In this document: positions 46,078-55,751 of the stretch, in pieces
How positions within the stretch are numbered: position 1 is the stretch's first letter
Layout of the letters: each line of letters starts with the position of its first letter
Source of the DNA: Polynucleobacter sp. 73C-SIWE
Lineage (GTDB): Bacteria; Pseudomonadota; Gammaproteobacteria; Burkholderiales; Burkholderiaceae
Direction: 5' to 3'
NCBI RefSeq assembly: GCF_018882465.1
Contig: NZ_JACVOK010000002.1
Location: 186,001-250,000 of the forward strand
Length of the DNA stretch: 64,000 nucleotides
Translations under genes and position numbers: made by a program
Notes under the pieces: generated by a model
Database searches by the model: none
What the model saw: only the letters and a program-made list of their open reading frames with translations
Told to the model about the DNA's origin: nothing

Positions 46078-47682
46078 ATGAGTCAAATTATTGAAATCAA
46101 AGTTCCGGACATCGGCGACTATAAAGATGTGCCAGTCATTGAGGTATTGGTTAAGCCAGGTGACAAGATTGAGAAAGAGCAATCTATTGTTGTCCTGGAA
46201 TCTGACAAAGCCACGATGGACGTTCCTTCATCCCACTCTGGTGTTGTGAGGGAAGTTAAAGTCAAGATTGGTGACAACCTTTCTCAAGGTTCAATAGTGA
46301 TTACCTTGGAAGAGGGCGCTGCTGCAGTTGCACCAGCCTCCGCTCCTATTCAGGCTAGTCCAGCCGCAACTTCATCCTCAAATGCAGGCGGAGCAGCAAT
46401 TGAAATTAAAGTCCCCGATATTGGCGACTATAAAGATGTGCCGGTCATCGAGGTCTTGGTCAAAGCTGGTGATAAGGTAGAGAAAGAGCAATCGATCGTT
46501 GTGCTTGAATCTGACAAAGCCACGATGGATGTTCCTTCATCACACTCTGGTGTTGTGAAGGAAGTTAAAGTGAAGGTTGGAGACAGTCTATCTGAAGGGT
46601 CAGTTGTATTGATTCTGGAAAGCGGAGCATCTGGAGCTGTAGCGGCTCCGATAACTGCACCAGCGCCGGCGCCAGTAGCAAAGCCAGCTGCAGTAGAGCC
46701 TCCCATTGCGCGTGCTCCAGCGCCTCCTCCAGTTTCCAGTGCTGCACCTGCTGTAGACCCAACATTAAGTCATGCCAGTCCATCGGTGCGTAAATTTGCG
46801 CGTGAACTGGGTGTCACTATCGGTCAGGTCAAAGGCTCTGGCCTGAAGGGACGCATTACACAAGAAGACGTACAAGCTTTTGTAAAAGCGGCCATGAGTG
46901 GTGGCGCTGGTAGTCCTGCAGCAGCATCTAGTGGTGGAAGCTTAGGTGGTCTCAATTTGATTCCTTGGCCAAAAGTCGATTTCACGAAGTTTGGTGAGAT
47001 TGAGCGTCAGCCATTGAATCGTATTAAGAAAATGACTGCAGCTAATCTTGGCCGTAACTGGGTCATGATTCCAGCGGTGACGTATCACGAAGATGCAGAC
47101 ATCACTGACTTAGAAGCATTCCGTGTACAGACCAATAAAGACAATGAGAAGAAGGGCGTCAAGATTACGATGCTTGCTTTCTTAATGAAGGCTGCCGTAG
47201 CGGCCTTGAAGAAGCATCCAGAATTTAATAGCTCACTGGATGGTGACGATTTAATCCTGAAGAAATACTTCAATATTGGTTTTGCTGCAGATACGCCAAC
47301 CGGTTTAGTGGTGCCCGTCATCAAGAATGTGGATAAGAAGGGTATCTTCGAAATTGCCCAAGAAACCTCTGAGTTAGCAGCCTTAGCGCGTGATGGCAAA
47401 CTTAAGCCAGACCAAATGCAGGGTGCGAGTTTCACGATTTCTTCGTTAGGCGGTATTGGTGGAACTTACTTCTCACCAATCGTGAATGCGCCAGAGGTGG
47501 CAATCTTGGGGGTAAGTAAAGCTGCTATGAAACCAGTATGGGATGGCAAGCAATTTGTGCCGCGACTCATTTGTCCATTATCTCTCTCGGCAGATCACCG
47601 CGTGATTGATGGTGCATTGGCTACCCGTTTCAATTTGTACATTGCCCAACTACTAGCCGACTTCCGTCGCGCTACGCTGTAA
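46078..47682 (+). CDS. aceF: Dihydrolipoyl acetyltransferase E2, with two lipoyl domains
   Basis: E2 forms the core of the pyruvate dehydrogenase complex and moves acetyl groups to CoA. The 534-residue protein has two lipoyl domains (lipoyl lysines at about K44 and K147, each in ESDKATMDVP) joined by Ala/Pro-rich linkers, a peripheral subunit-binding domain (SPSVRKFARELGV), and a catalytic domain ending in DHRVIDGALATRF with the active-site His/Asp. The two lipoyl domains are almost identical in protein and close in DNA, a sign of recent duplication or homogenisation. lpd follows after 10 bases. Confidence 0.97.
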   Translation: MSQIIEIKVPDIGDYKDVPVIEVLVKPGDKIEKEQSIVVLESDKATMDVPSSHSGVVREVKVKIGDNLSQGSIVITLEEGAAAVAPASAPIQASPAATSSSNAGGAAIEIKVPDIGDYKDVPVIEVLVKAGDKVEKEQSIVVLESDKATMDVPSSHSGVVKEVKVKVGDSLSEGSVVLILESGASGAVAAPITAPAPAPVAKPAAVEPPIARAPAPPPVSSAAPAVDPTLSHASPSVRKFARELGVTIGQVKGSGLKGRITQEDVQAFVKAAMSGGAGSPAAASSGGSLGGLNLIPWPKVDFTKFGEIERQPLNRIKKMTAANLGRNWVMIPAVTYHEDADITDLEAFRVQTNKDNEKKGVKITMLAFLMKAAVAALKKHPEFNSSLDGDDLILKKYFNIGFAADTPTGLVVPVIKNVDKKGIFEIAQETSELAALARDGKLKPDQMQGASFTISSLGGIGGTYFSPIVNAPEVAILGVSKAAMKPVWDGKQFVPRLICPLSLSADHRVIDGALATRFNLYIAQLLADFRRATL

Positions 47683-47692
47683 GGGGGGATCT

Positions 47693-49471
47693 ATGGCTAA
47701 GCAAATGATCCTCGTGCCAGATATTGGCGATTACTCCGATGTGCCAGTAATTGAAGTGTTAGTGAAGGTTGGTGATGTTGTAGAAAAAGAGCAGCCTTTA
47801 TTAGTGCTTGAGTCTGATAAGGCAACTATGGAAGTTCCGGCAGATGCCGCTGGAACAATTACTAGTATTGCCGTAAAGCTTGGTGACAAAGTGAGCAAGG
47901 GTTCTGCGATTGCTGAAATTGAAGTAAGTGCTGCAGCTCAGCCTGCAACTCCAGCCCCAACTGCTATTCCAGTACCGGCAGCGCCGGCAGCAAAGACGCC
48001 AGCTCCAGTAGCTGGTCAATATAGCGGCAAAGTAGATCACGAGTGCGACGTATTGGTATTGGGTGCCGGCCCTGGGGGCTATAGCGCTGCCTTCCGCAGT
48101 GCTGACTTGGGTATGAATACTATCCTCGTTGAGCGTTACTCCACTTTAGGTGGCGTGTGTTTAAACGTGGGTTGTATTCCATCGAAAGCATTGCTGCACA
48201 CTACGTCTGTCATGGATGAGGTCAAGACGATGTCTAAGCATGGCATTACCTTTGGCGCGCCAAAGATCGAGATCGATCAATTGCGTGGCTATAAAGACTC
48301 TGTCATTGCGAAGTTAACTGGTGGTTTGGCTGGTATGGCTAAAGCACGCAAGGTCAAAACAGTCCGTGGCTTAGGCCGCTTCTTGGATGCTCATCACGTC
48401 GAAGTTGAAATGACTAGCGGCGCTGGACAAGACCTGACTGGTCAAAAAGAAGTGGTGCGTTTTCAGAAAGCGATTATTGCGGCTGGAAGTCAGCCAGTGA
48501 AATTGCCTTTCTTGCCAGAAGATCCGCGGATTGTGGATAGTACTGGTGCCTTGCTGCTGAAGAGTATTCCAAAGAGAATGCTTGTTATCGGAGGCGGCAT
48601 CATTGGTTTGGAGATGGCGACGGTTTACAGCACGCTAGGCTCACGCATTGATATTGCTGAGATGATGGATGGCCTCATGGCTGGAGCTGATCGTGATCTC
48701 GAAAAGGTCTGGGAGAAGTTCAATGCCGGACGTTTTGAAAAAATCATGCTCAAGACGCGAGCCTCTAAGGCTGAAGTGAAGCCTGATGGTATTCAAGTGA
48801 GCTTCGAAGGTGAGAATGCTCCTACAGAACCACAGACTTATGACTTAGTTTTGGTTGCAGTTGGCCGCACTCCTAATGGTAAGAAGATTGATGCCGGTAA
48901 AGCGGGTGTTCAAGTCGATGAGCGTGGCTTTATTTCGGTTGATAAACAAATGCGTACCAATGTGCAAAACATCTTTGCTATTGGCGATCTGGTTGGTCAG
49001 CCCATGTTGGCTCATAAGGCAGTGCATGAAGGTCACGTTGCTGCAGAGGCGGCATTCGGCGAAAAATCCTACTTTGATGCGAAGCAAATTCCATCTGTTG
49101 CCTATACCGATCCAGAAGTGGCTTGGGCTGGTTTAACAGAAGAGCAATGCAAAGCACAAGGGATCGCTTATGAAAAAGGACTTTTCCCATGGGCTGCTAG
49201 TGGACGAGCGATTGCTAATGGTCGCGATGAAGGTTTTACAAAGCTGATCTTTGATGCAGCTACTCATCGCATTATTGGTGGCGGTATTGTTGGGACGCAT
49301 GCCGGTGATTTAATAGGTGAGGTTTGCTTGGCGATTGAGATGGGCGCAGATGCTGTTGATATCGGCAAGACTATTCATCCGCATCCAACCTTAGGTGAGT
49401 CTGTTGGTCTTGCTGCAGAAGCGGCACATGGCCATTGCACTGATTTGCCACCAGTAAAGAAGAAGGCTTAA
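47693..49471 (+). CDS. lpd: Dihydrolipoamide dehydrogenase E3 with N-terminal lipoyl domain
   Basis: E3 re-oxidises the reduced lipoyl groups with NAD. The 592-residue protein starts with its own lipoyl domain (DIGDYSDVPVIEVLVKVGD, lipoyl Lys in ESDKATMEVP), then an Ala/Pro linker, and then a standard E3 at about residue 115: the FAD motif VLGAGPGGYSAAF, the redox disulfide GGVCLNVGCIPSKALLHT, the NAD motif VIGGGIIGLEMATVY, a second FAD motif AIGDLVGQPMLAHKA, and the C-terminal HPHPTLGESVG with the catalytic His-Glu pair. A lipoyl-E3 fusion is known in betaproteobacteria and in Neisseria. A two-way terminator follows. Confidence 0.97.
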   Translation: MAKQMILVPDIGDYSDVPVIEVLVKVGDVVEKEQPLLVLESDKATMEVPADAAGTITSIAVKLGDKVSKGSAIAEIEVSAAAQPATPAPTAIPVPAAPAAKTPAPVAGQYSGKVDHECDVLVLGAGPGGYSAAFRSADLGMNTILVERYSTLGGVCLNVGCIPSKALLHTTSVMDEVKTMSKHGITFGAPKIEIDQLRGYKDSVIAKLTGGLAGMAKARKVKTVRGLGRFLDAHHVEVEMTSGAGQDLTGQKEVVRFQKAIIAAGSQPVKLPFLPEDPRIVDSTGALLLKSIPKRMLVIGGGIIGLEMATVYSTLGSRIDIAEMMDGLMAGADRDLEKVWEKFNAGRFEKIMLKTRASKAEVKPDGIQVSFEGENAPTEPQTYDLVLVAVGRTPNGKKIDAGKAGVQVDERGFISVDKQMRTNVQNIFAIGDLVGQPMLAHKAVHEGHVAAEAAFGEKSYFDAKQIPSVAYTDPEVAWAGLTEEQCKAQGIAYEKGLFPWAASGRAIANGRDEGFTKLIFDAATHRIIGGGIVGTHAGDLIGEVCLAIEMGADAVDIGKTIHPHPTLGESVGLAAEAAHGHCTDLPPVKKKA

Positions 49472-49481
49472 GTAAGCCACA

Positions 49482-49517
49482 AATGCAAAAGCCCCGAGTG
49501 ATCGGGGCTTTTGCATT
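49482..49517. terminator. Bidirectional intrinsic terminator between lpd and the phasin gene
   Basis: A perfect 16-base-pair stem (AATGCAAAAGCCCCGA and its complement) with the four-base loop GTGA. It has T-runs on both sides within the stem (TTTTGCATT) and serves the converging lpd and phasin transcripts. Confidence 0.9.
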
Positions 49518-49528
49518 AGAGTAACGCT

Positions 49529-50083
49529 TTATTTCTTCTTGGTTGCTTTGCTAGCAGTCTCAGCAGCTTTCATGACGGTGTCAGTAGCGCTATTAAGATT
49601 GGTCTGCGCAACATTAACCGCATGCTTCACAGCTTTTTGGCTGGTTTCATATACATTGTTAGCGGAGGCAATCGCTTGCTTCATTGCTTGCACAGCAGCA
49701 TCGGAACCTACTGGGGCATTTTTAGTCCACTCTTCAACTAAAGCATTGATCTTTTGTTGACCTGCTTGAAATTCTTTTTCCGCAGACTTGGTGAAGTTGT
49801 TTTGGGTTTCATGAGCCAAATCATATAAATGACGACTATAGGCCATGATCTTTTCGGCCATTGGCTGAACTGCTTCAGCTTGATGGGCGAGGAGCTGTTG
49901 AATATCTTTTACTTCCAGCGCTTTCTTGGCGCTAGTCATGCTATCACTCAAACTTTGTTTTGCAATATGCATATTGAGCTCAACTAATTTTTCAATACTT
50001 TGGAGGGCTTGATTTGTGAGGCTGCTCAAAGTTTCTAAATTAGCTTTTTGTGCTGCAGCTAATTGTTCTGGTGTTAGGTTCAT
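49529..50083 (-). CDS. phaP: Phasin family protein
   Basis: Phasins coat polyhydroxyalkanoate granules. The 184-residue protein is almost wholly amphipathic helix with few aromatic residues: LAAAQKANLETLSSLTNQALQSIEKLVELNM fits the start of the phasin_2 domain, and a Lys/Ala-rich tail (ASKATKKK) ends it. It has a GGAA site upstream and its own gap of about 190 bases. No PHA synthase or PhaR regulator lies in the window. Its convergent place next to the pyruvate dehydrogenase operon may be chance, though acetyl-CoA is the PHA precursor. A generic helical stress protein is the less likely alternative. Confidence 0.9.
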   Translation of the reverse strand: MNLTPEQLAAAQKANLETLSSLTNQALQSIEKLVELNMHIAKQSLSDSMTSAKKALEVKDIQQLLAHQAEAVQPMAEKIMAYSRHLYDLAHETQNNFTKSAEKEFQAGQQKINALVEEWTKNAPVGSDAAVQAMKQAIASANNVYETSQKAVKHAVNVAQTNLNSATDTVMKAAETASKATKKK

Positions 50084-50276
50084 TTCAATTCCTTTTGCGT
50101 GTGTTCACGCTTGATTAGTTCTTTTCACTTAAGTCTTACTTTAATCCCTCTTACAGAATTTTACTGTATAAATATTGCATCGCAGCATGAAGAATCATTT
50201 CTTAAGAGTGCTCTCCACTTATTAGGAGGGGGTGGCAAATAAGCCTAAAATCTACGATTCAACTCAAAAGTGATCC

Positions 50277-51164
50277 ATGAAGCTCAGCCTAGATAACGCA
50301 ATTGCACCGATATTTGTGCTGATTTGGAGTACAGGCTTTGTGATTGCAAGACTGGCTATGCCCTATGTTGAGCCAGCGACATTCTTATTCTGGCGTTTCA
50401 TGGGGGTGTTAGCGGCCATGGCAGCCTTAAGCTTGATGTGGCGGATTACATGGCCAAGCCGGTCGCAAATAAAGCATATTGCAATAGCAGGGGTGCTGCT
50501 CCAGTTTGGATATTTATTAGGAGTTTGGTTTGCAGTCCGTCTGGGCATGACGGCGGGTCTGGTGGCCATCATTGTCGGTTTGCAGCCTATTTTAACCGCT
50601 TGGTTTGCAGCGTGGATATCAGAGCAAGTTTCTCCGCGTCAGTGGATTGGCTTAGGTTTCGGCTTTGCTGGTGTGGCGTTGGTAGTCATGGCAAAGATTA
50701 GCTTTGCGCACATTTCCTTAGCCAGCTATGTATTGGCTTTTGTCGCATTACTCTCCATTACTTTTGGAACGTTGTATCAGAAAAAGTATTGCCCAGTATT
50801 TGATTTAAGGGCAGGGTCTTCGATTCAGTTTGGAGTTTCTGCCGTTCTTTGTTTCTTCTGCATGTATTTCTTTGAGACGGGTGTGATGGTCTGGAATGCA
50901 TCCGTAATTGGAGCCTTGTTATGGGCAATATTCCCATTGTCGATTGGCTCTATTAGCTTGTTGTTTATGATGATCCGTAAGGGTGCTGCGACTAAGGTAA
51001 CGAGCTTTCTCTACCTCACGCCTCCAACCACTGCACTGATGGCCTGGTTCTTGTTTGATGAGCCATTTACGCTCATGATGGCACTTGGACTTGCTTTGAC
51101 AATGACGGGGGTAGTTCTCGTAAATGCCCGCCAAGTCAATACGGTAGCGACTATTGCTGAATAG
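50277..51164 (+). CDS. EamA-family (DMT superfamily) transporter
   Basis: A 295-residue inner-membrane protein with about ten hydrophobic segments and the two EamA repeats. It opens with IAPIFVLIWSTGFVIARLAMPYVEPATFLFWRF, a typical first-repeat start, and the second repeat includes PLSIGSISLLFMMIRKGAATKVTSFLYLTPPTTALMAWFLFDEPF. Members export amino acids or other metabolites; the substrate cannot be called. It stands alone, after a gap of 193 bases with no clear promoter, and is followed after 98 bases by the PBP7-like gene on the same strand. Confidence 0.9.
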   Translation: MKLSLDNAIAPIFVLIWSTGFVIARLAMPYVEPATFLFWRFMGVLAAMAALSLMWRITWPSRSQIKHIAIAGVLLQFGYLLGVWFAVRLGMTAGLVAIIVGLQPILTAWFAAWISEQVSPRQWIGLGFGFAGVALVVMAKISFAHISLASYVLAFVALLSITFGTLYQKKYCPVFDLRAGSSIQFGVSAVLCFFCMYFFETGVMVWNASVIGALLWAIFPLSIGSISLLFMMIRKGAATKVTSFLYLTPPTTALMAWFLFDEPFTLMMALGLALTMTGVVLVNARQVNTVATIAE

Positions 51165-51262
51165 AGTCTTCTTCATCGTCCAATATGGGGCGAATAAATC
51201 CATGCTGACACGAGAAATTAATTATCATTCCGTATGTTGAAAGTTTTCGAAGGTATTTTGGG

Positions 51263-52276
51263 ATGCATTTGAATCGATTTTGGGCTTTGATCTTGATGGC
51301 AGCATTTGTCTGTGGCGCTGCTATGAATGCGCCAGCAATCGCTGCTAACAAGGACAAAGAGAAACAAACCAAGACTACCAAAGTAGTAGTAAAAAATACT
51401 AAGGCTGCTAAAAAGCAAAAATCGGTTCGGGTTGCAGTAACTCGTTCATCTGAGCCTGCTGCTCCGGCCCATCCATCATTTGCAACGGCTCTTGGCCTAC
51501 GCGGTCAGCATGATGACTTAAGTCTCAAGTCCAGCGTGGCAATGGTTGTTAATCAAGATACTAACGAAGTCTATTTTGAAAAAAACTCTTCTGTGAGTTT
51601 GCCAATTGCATCGATTACAAAATTAATGACTGCGATGGTTGTTTTGGATGCTAAGCTACCTTTAGATGAGACTATCGTCATTAATTCAGATGATGTGCGT
51701 AGCTATGCTAAATCTCGCCTCGCTGGAGGCACAGTCATGACACGAGAAGAGGCTTTACTACTTTCCTTAATGTCCTCTGAGAACCGTGCTGCATATACCT
51801 TAGGTAGAAACTATCCCGGCGGCATTACGGCATTTGTCGATGCGATGAATCGCAAGGCTAGAGAGTTAGGTATGGATCATTCTCGTTTTGCTGACCCTAC
51901 AGGCCTCATGAGCGAGAATGTTGCATCTGCTGAAGATCTTACCCGTATGCTGAGCGCTGCTTATCAGTACAAAATGATTCGTGAGTTTTCAATATGGCCA
52001 GATTTAACCATGGTGATTGCCAATCGACCACAGAAATTCTTAAACACCAATCGCTTAGTACGTTCGGGCGATATGAACATCGGCTTGCAAAAGACTGGCT
52101 TTATTAATGCAGCAGGTAAGTGCCTGGTAATGCAAGCTAGAGTAAACAATACGCCGTTATTGTTAGTCTTCTTAGATTCTGTCGGAACTCAATCCCGTTT
52201 TGCTGATGCGGTACGAGTGCGTGATTGGTATGAGCGGATGCCGTCTGGAGCGCAACCGATTCGTCGCTTGATGTAG
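51263..52276 (+). CDS. pbpG: D-alanyl-D-alanine endopeptidase, PBP7 type
   Basis: A 337-residue periplasmic serine peptidase of the S11 family that cuts cross-bridges in peptidoglycan. It has a signal peptide (residues 1-27, ending APAIAAN), a Lys-rich linker of about 40 residues (KDKEKQTKTTKVVVKNTKAAKKQKS), the SxxK motif in ASITKLM, the SxN motif in SSENRA, and the KTG motif in QKTGFIN. Lack of the C-terminal membrane-associated helix of PBP5 supports PBP7. It ends one base before the start of the convergent IclR stop codon, so the two genes abut with no spacer. Confidence 0.93.
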   Translation: MHLNRFWALILMAAFVCGAAMNAPAIAANKDKEKQTKTTKVVVKNTKAAKKQKSVRVAVTRSSEPAAPAHPSFATALGLRGQHDDLSLKSSVAMVVNQDTNEVYFEKNSSVSLPIASITKLMTAMVVLDAKLPLDETIVINSDDVRSYAKSRLAGGTVMTREEALLLSLMSSENRAAYTLGRNYPGGITAFVDAMNRKARELGMDHSRFADPTGLMSENVASAEDLTRMLSAAYQYKMIREFSIWPDLTMVIANRPQKFLNTNRLVRSGDMNIGLQKTGFINAAGKCLVMQARVNNTPLLLVFLDSVGTQSRFADAVRVRDWYERMPSGAQPIRRLM

Positions 52277-53101
52277 CTAGGTAGTTGATCCTGGATCGCT
52301 TGTTTTGGGCTTGTAGCCCATTCCTTTAGAAATCTGGAGAGCAGTATCCTGTAAGGCTTTGAGCCAGTCCGCTTGCATGCGATCTGTTGGCGAGCTAAGC
52401 GATAAACCAGCCACTAATTTACCAGTGTCATCCAAAATAGCCGCTGCTAAACAGCTAACCCCAAGCTCTAATTCTTCATCATCGCGTGCATTGCCTTCTT
52501 TACGAACTTGATTAAGAGCAGTCTCTAATTTAGCTAAGTCGGTAATGCTATTGCGAGTATGTCCAGATAGTCCTGTACGTGTGACATAGGCACGCACTTG
52601 GCTTGGATCATCACTGGATAAAAATAATTTTCCAACTGAAGTCAGGTGCAGTGGGGCACGACCACCAATGGCGCGAACTACTTGCATGCCAGAGCGCTCG
52701 CTATACGCGCGATCAATGTAAACAATCTCATCACCTTGTCGCACTGATAGGTTCACAGTCTCGCCAGTGAGTTTATGTAGGGTGCGCATTGGTACTTGTG
52801 CAGCTTCACGAACTGAGAGTCGTGCTTTGACTAGATTGCCAAGCTCCAAGAGCTTTAAGCCAAGGCGATAAGTGCCACCATCGCCACGTTCAACCAAGCG
52901 GCAGGCAACCATGTCATTCAGAATGCGGTGAGCGGTAGAGGGGTGAAGGCTAGTTTGCTCGGCTAAATTCTTGAGGCTGCTCGACTCCTCTTGCTCGGCT
53001 AAGGCATCGAGCAGATTCATCATGCGCTCAACCACCTGGATAGCTGTTTTACCAACTTCCCCGGTACTTTTAGCATTTTTGACAGGCTTATTCGTGCTCA
53101 T
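52277..53101 (-). CDS. IclR-family transcriptional regulator
   Basis: A 274-residue DNA-binding regulator: an N-terminal winged helix-turn-helix (LKNLAEQTSLHPSTAHRILNDMVACRLVERG) and a C-terminal IclR effector domain (LLELGNLVKARLSVREAAQ, GDEIVYIDRAYSERSG, GRAPLHLTSVGKLFL, DDEELELGVSCLAAAILD). The effector is unknown. The stop codon abuts the pbpG stop. No target gene is adjacent on the divergent side except the pyrD operon end, which reads the same way, so it may regulate genes elsewhere. Confidence 0.92.
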   Translation of the reverse strand: MSTNKPVKNAKSTGEVGKTAIQVVERMMNLLDALAEQEESSSLKNLAEQTSLHPSTAHRILNDMVACRLVERGDGGTYRLGLKLLELGNLVKARLSVREAAQVPMRTLHKLTGETVNLSVRQGDEIVYIDRAYSERSGMQVVRAIGGRAPLHLTSVGKLFLSSDDPSQVRAYVTRTGLSGHTRNSITDLAKLETALNQVRKEGNARDDEELELGVSCLAAAILDDTGKLVAGLSLSSPTDRMQADWLKALQDTALQISKGMGYKPKTSDPGSTT

Positions 53102-53195
53102 GAGCTCTATTGTAGCGATTCCAAATGCTATTGCATATTATGAAATGCTATTTTAAAGGTCTCTGAGTTGAAAAACCCGGGTTTTCGGGGTAGTT

Positions 53196-54230
53196 CTAGG
53201 GCTGTCGCAGGGCTTTAGCGCACTCAGTAACAAGGTCTGGACCGCGATAAATTAACCCGCTGTATATCTGCACTAGACTGGCGCCAGCCATCATTTTTTC
53301 TCTAGCATCGGCTCCTGACAGAATGCCGCCAACCCCAATGATGGGCAGATTATTGCCTAATCTTGCCTTCAGTGTTTTGATGACCTGAGTAGATGCAGCG
53401 CGTACTGGAGCGCCCGATAATCCACCAGATTCTTCGCCATGCTGCATGCCTTGAACGGCATCACGAGCAATCGTTGTATTCGTAGCAATGATTGCGTCGA
53501 TACCAAATTCCATGAGTAAGTCTGCAATTAAATTAATATCGGCAGTATCTAAGTCAGGCGCAATTTTTAAGAAGAGCGGTTTTCGAACTCCATAGCGGTC
53601 GCTCAAACGTTTTCTGGCCTCGTCTAGATCGCCCAATAATGAGCGCAACATGTCTTCGCCTTGCAGAGCTCGTAGGTTCTGAGTGTTAGGGGAGGATATA
53701 TTGACTGTGATGTAAGAGGCAATTTCATAAACAGCCTCCATTGCCAAAATGTAATCGCTGGCTGCATCTTCAATGGGTGTGCTGGCATTCTTGCCAATAT
53801 TCATTCCCAAAACGCCACCTTGTTGCCAGAATTGGGAGCGACGTACCCTAGCAACACAGGCATCAACGCCATCATTGTTAAAGCCCATGCGGTTAATGAT
53901 GGCCTGGGCTTCTGTCAGCCTAAACATCCGAGGCTTTGGATTGCCCGGTTGTGGGCGGGGCGTTACGGTGCCGATTTCTAAAAAACCAAATCCGAGTGCA
54001 GCAAGTGCATCAATATGCTTGCCATCTTTATCAAGTCCAGCTGCCAAACCTACTGGGTTCGGAAAGGTAATGCCGCAAAGTGTATGAGGATCAGCAATCG
54101 GTTTGCTAACCAAACGCTCGAGTAAACCCCAGCGTTGAGCACGATCTAAATTGCTGAGTGTGAGGTTGTGTGCTTGTTCGGGATCTAAACAAAAGAGCCA
54201 GGGGCGTAATAGTGAATAACGATCGGTCAT
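53196..54230 (-). CDS. pyrD: Dihydroorotate dehydrogenase (class 2)
   Basis: PyrD oxidises dihydroorotate to orotate in pyrimidine synthesis, passing electrons to ubiquinone at the inner membrane. The 344-residue protein has an N-terminal amphipathic helical part ([22 protein letters not shown]) for membrane contact and the flavin barrel: [34 protein letters not shown], and [15 protein letters not shown] with the catalytic serine, plus [16 protein letters not shown]. All class 2 features are there. It is the last gene of the minus-strand run from NUDIX through aat and bpt, and starts 9 bases after bpt. Confidence 0.97.
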   Translation of the reverse strand: MTDRYSLLRPWLFCLDPEQAHNLTLSNLDRAQRWGLLERLVSKPIADPHTLCGITFPNPVGLAAGLDKDGKHIDALAALGFGFLEIGTVTPRPQPGNPKPRMFRLTEAQAIINRMGFNNDGVDACVARVRRSQFWQQGGVLGMNIGKNASTPIEDAASDYILAMEAVYEIASYITVNISSPNTQNLRALQGEDMLRSLLGDLDEARKRLSDRYGVRKPLFLKIAPDLDTADINLIADLLMEFGIDAIIATNTTIARDAVQGMQHGEESGGLSGAPVRAASTQVIKTLKARLGNNLPIIGVGGILSGADAREKMMAGASLVQIYSGLIYRGPDLVTECAKALRQP

Positions 54231-54239
54231 GGATAGATA

Positions 54240-54995
54240 TTATGACCCAGCTAACCCAGTCAAAGGCTGCCAGTGATCATCAATCAAACCTTCCATTGGC
54301 TGATACTTGGCTTTGTAGGACATTTTTTCGCTCTCTCTAATGTAGTAGCCAAGATAGAGGTAAGGCAGGCTCAGTGTTTTTGCCTGCTCAATTTGCCAAA
54401 GAATGCTGAAGCCGCCATAGCTAGAGGCATGTACGGAGGTATCGAAGAAGGTGTAAACCGAAGAAATGCCTTGATCTAGGATGTCGATCATGCTGACCAT
54501 ACGCAGGCGTCCAGGGTGGGGATCCTGCGGGCCATCCCGAAATTCCACAATGCGTGAATTCACACGACTCTGTAACAAGAACTGCATGTATTGATCTTGA
54601 TCATCACTATCCATATCTCCACCAGCATGTCTTTCATTTTGGTAGCGTTGATATAACTGGTAGTGCTCGTCTTGATAGCCTAAGTTGAGCACCGATACTT
54701 CAAGACCAATATGTTTTTTCCAGGCGCGACGTTGGCTGCGAGAAGGTGTAAATTGATTTACCAAGATGCGGGTGGCAATACAAGCTCTGCATTCATCGCA
54801 GTAAGGACGATAGGTATAAAGACCGCTACGACGAAAGCCCGCATTCAACAGCTCGCTGTAAATGTCTGCATGAATTAAATGGGAGGGAGTGGCAACTTGG
54901 GAGCGCGCCATTCGATTTGGCAAATACGAGCAAGGGTAGGGTGCCGTGGCATAAAACTGCAATGCAGTGAGCGGAAGTTCTTTTAGCCTTGTCAT
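54240..54995 (-). CDS. bpt: Aspartate/glutamate leucyltransferase (Bpt, Ate1-like)
   Basis: Bpt moves leucine from tRNA to proteins with N-terminal Asp or Glu, marking them for ClpS/ClpAP. The 251-residue protein shows [41 protein letters not shown] with the paired cysteines, and [24 protein letters not shown] near the end. The ATG overlaps the aat stop by four bases (ATGA, read on the minus strand), so both N-degron transferases are made from one message. Length is normal. Whether it uses Leu or Arg is taken from the bacterial Bpt group; the sequence alone does not prove it. Confidence 0.95.
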   Translation of the reverse strand: MTRLKELPLTALQFYATAPYPCSYLPNRMARSQVATPSHLIHADIYSELLNAGFRRSGLYTYRPYCDECRACIATRILVNQFTPSRSQRRAWKKHIGLEVSVLNLGYQDEHYQLYQRYQNERHAGGDMDSDDQDQYMQFLLQSRVNSRIVEFRDGPQDPHPGRLRMVSMIDILDQGISSVYTFFDTSVHASSYGGFSILWQIEQAKTLSLPYLYLGYYIRESEKMSYKAKYQPMEGLIDDHWQPLTGLAGS

Positions 54996-55741
54996 AGCCA
55001 GTGGGTCAAAATTGATTTATCAAAAGTCCAAGATATTTCAATCTTAGTTTGGTTTAAGGATATTTGCAGTTGCTCTAAAAACTCATCCCGCGAAATAGGG
55101 GCTGCGCCCAAAGAATGCAGGTGAGTGGTCTCTTGCTGGCAATCAATCATCCCAAACCCGTTCTGGATACACCAGGCGCTCAGAGCTGCCAAGGCAATCT
55201 TAGAGGCCCCTGGTTTACGGCTAAACATCGATTCACCAAAAACCATGCCGCCAAACGATACGCAGTAAAGACCACCAATGATTTGGTCTTGTTCGGTGAC
55301 GGCAATACTGTGGGCATTTCCTTGTTCATGTAATGCGGTGTAGGCATCCATGATTTCATGGGTGATCCAAGTACCATCTTGATCTTTGCGAGCACTCGTC
55401 GCGCAGGCGCGGATCACTGCGCCAAAATCTTCATCAACCATAATGGTTGAATTTGCATCTTGGCAAAAATGACGAATGCTTTTTTTCAGAGAATCACTAC
55501 ATTTAAATTCTGTAGGCTTCAGAACCATGCGGGGATCTGGCGACCACCACAAGACTGGTTGGTTGTCTGAGTACCAAGGAAAAATACCGAGTTGGTATGC
55601 CTGAGAAAGTTGTCCAGGATAAATACGTTCGCTTACTGCAATCAGCCCAGGAACGCTAGGATCGGGATCCGGATGGATCAGTGGATTTGGAAAGGAGTCA
55701 TTTGGGCCTAGCCAAGTAATTTGACTCATACCTTGACCCAT
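54992..55741 (-). CDS. aat: Leucyl/phenylalanyl-tRNA--protein transferase
   Basis: Aat adds Leu or Phe from tRNA to proteins with N-terminal Lys or Arg, creating a bacterial N-degron. The 249-residue protein has [46 protein letters not shown], the acceptor region [26 protein letters not shown] and [20 protein letters not shown], followed by the [14 protein letters not shown] block. All are typical. ATG 55741 and 55729 (MSQITWLG) are both in frame; the second fits the family better. It overlaps bpt by four bases and lies 10 bases after the NUDIX gene. Confidence 0.96.
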   Translation of the reverse strand: MGQGMSQITWLGPNDSFPNPLIHPDPDPSVPGLIAVSERIYPGQLSQAYQLGIFPWYSDNQPVLWWSPDPRMVLKPTEFKCSDSLKKSIRHFCQDANSTIMVDEDFGAVIRACATSARKDQDGTWITHEIMDAYTALHEQGNAHSIAVTEQDQIIGGLYCVSFGGMVFGESMFSRKPGASKIALAALSAWCIQNGFGMIDCQQETTHLHSLGAAPISRDEFLEQLQISLNQTKIEISWTFDKSILTHWL

Positions 55742-55751
55742 AAATCAGCCA

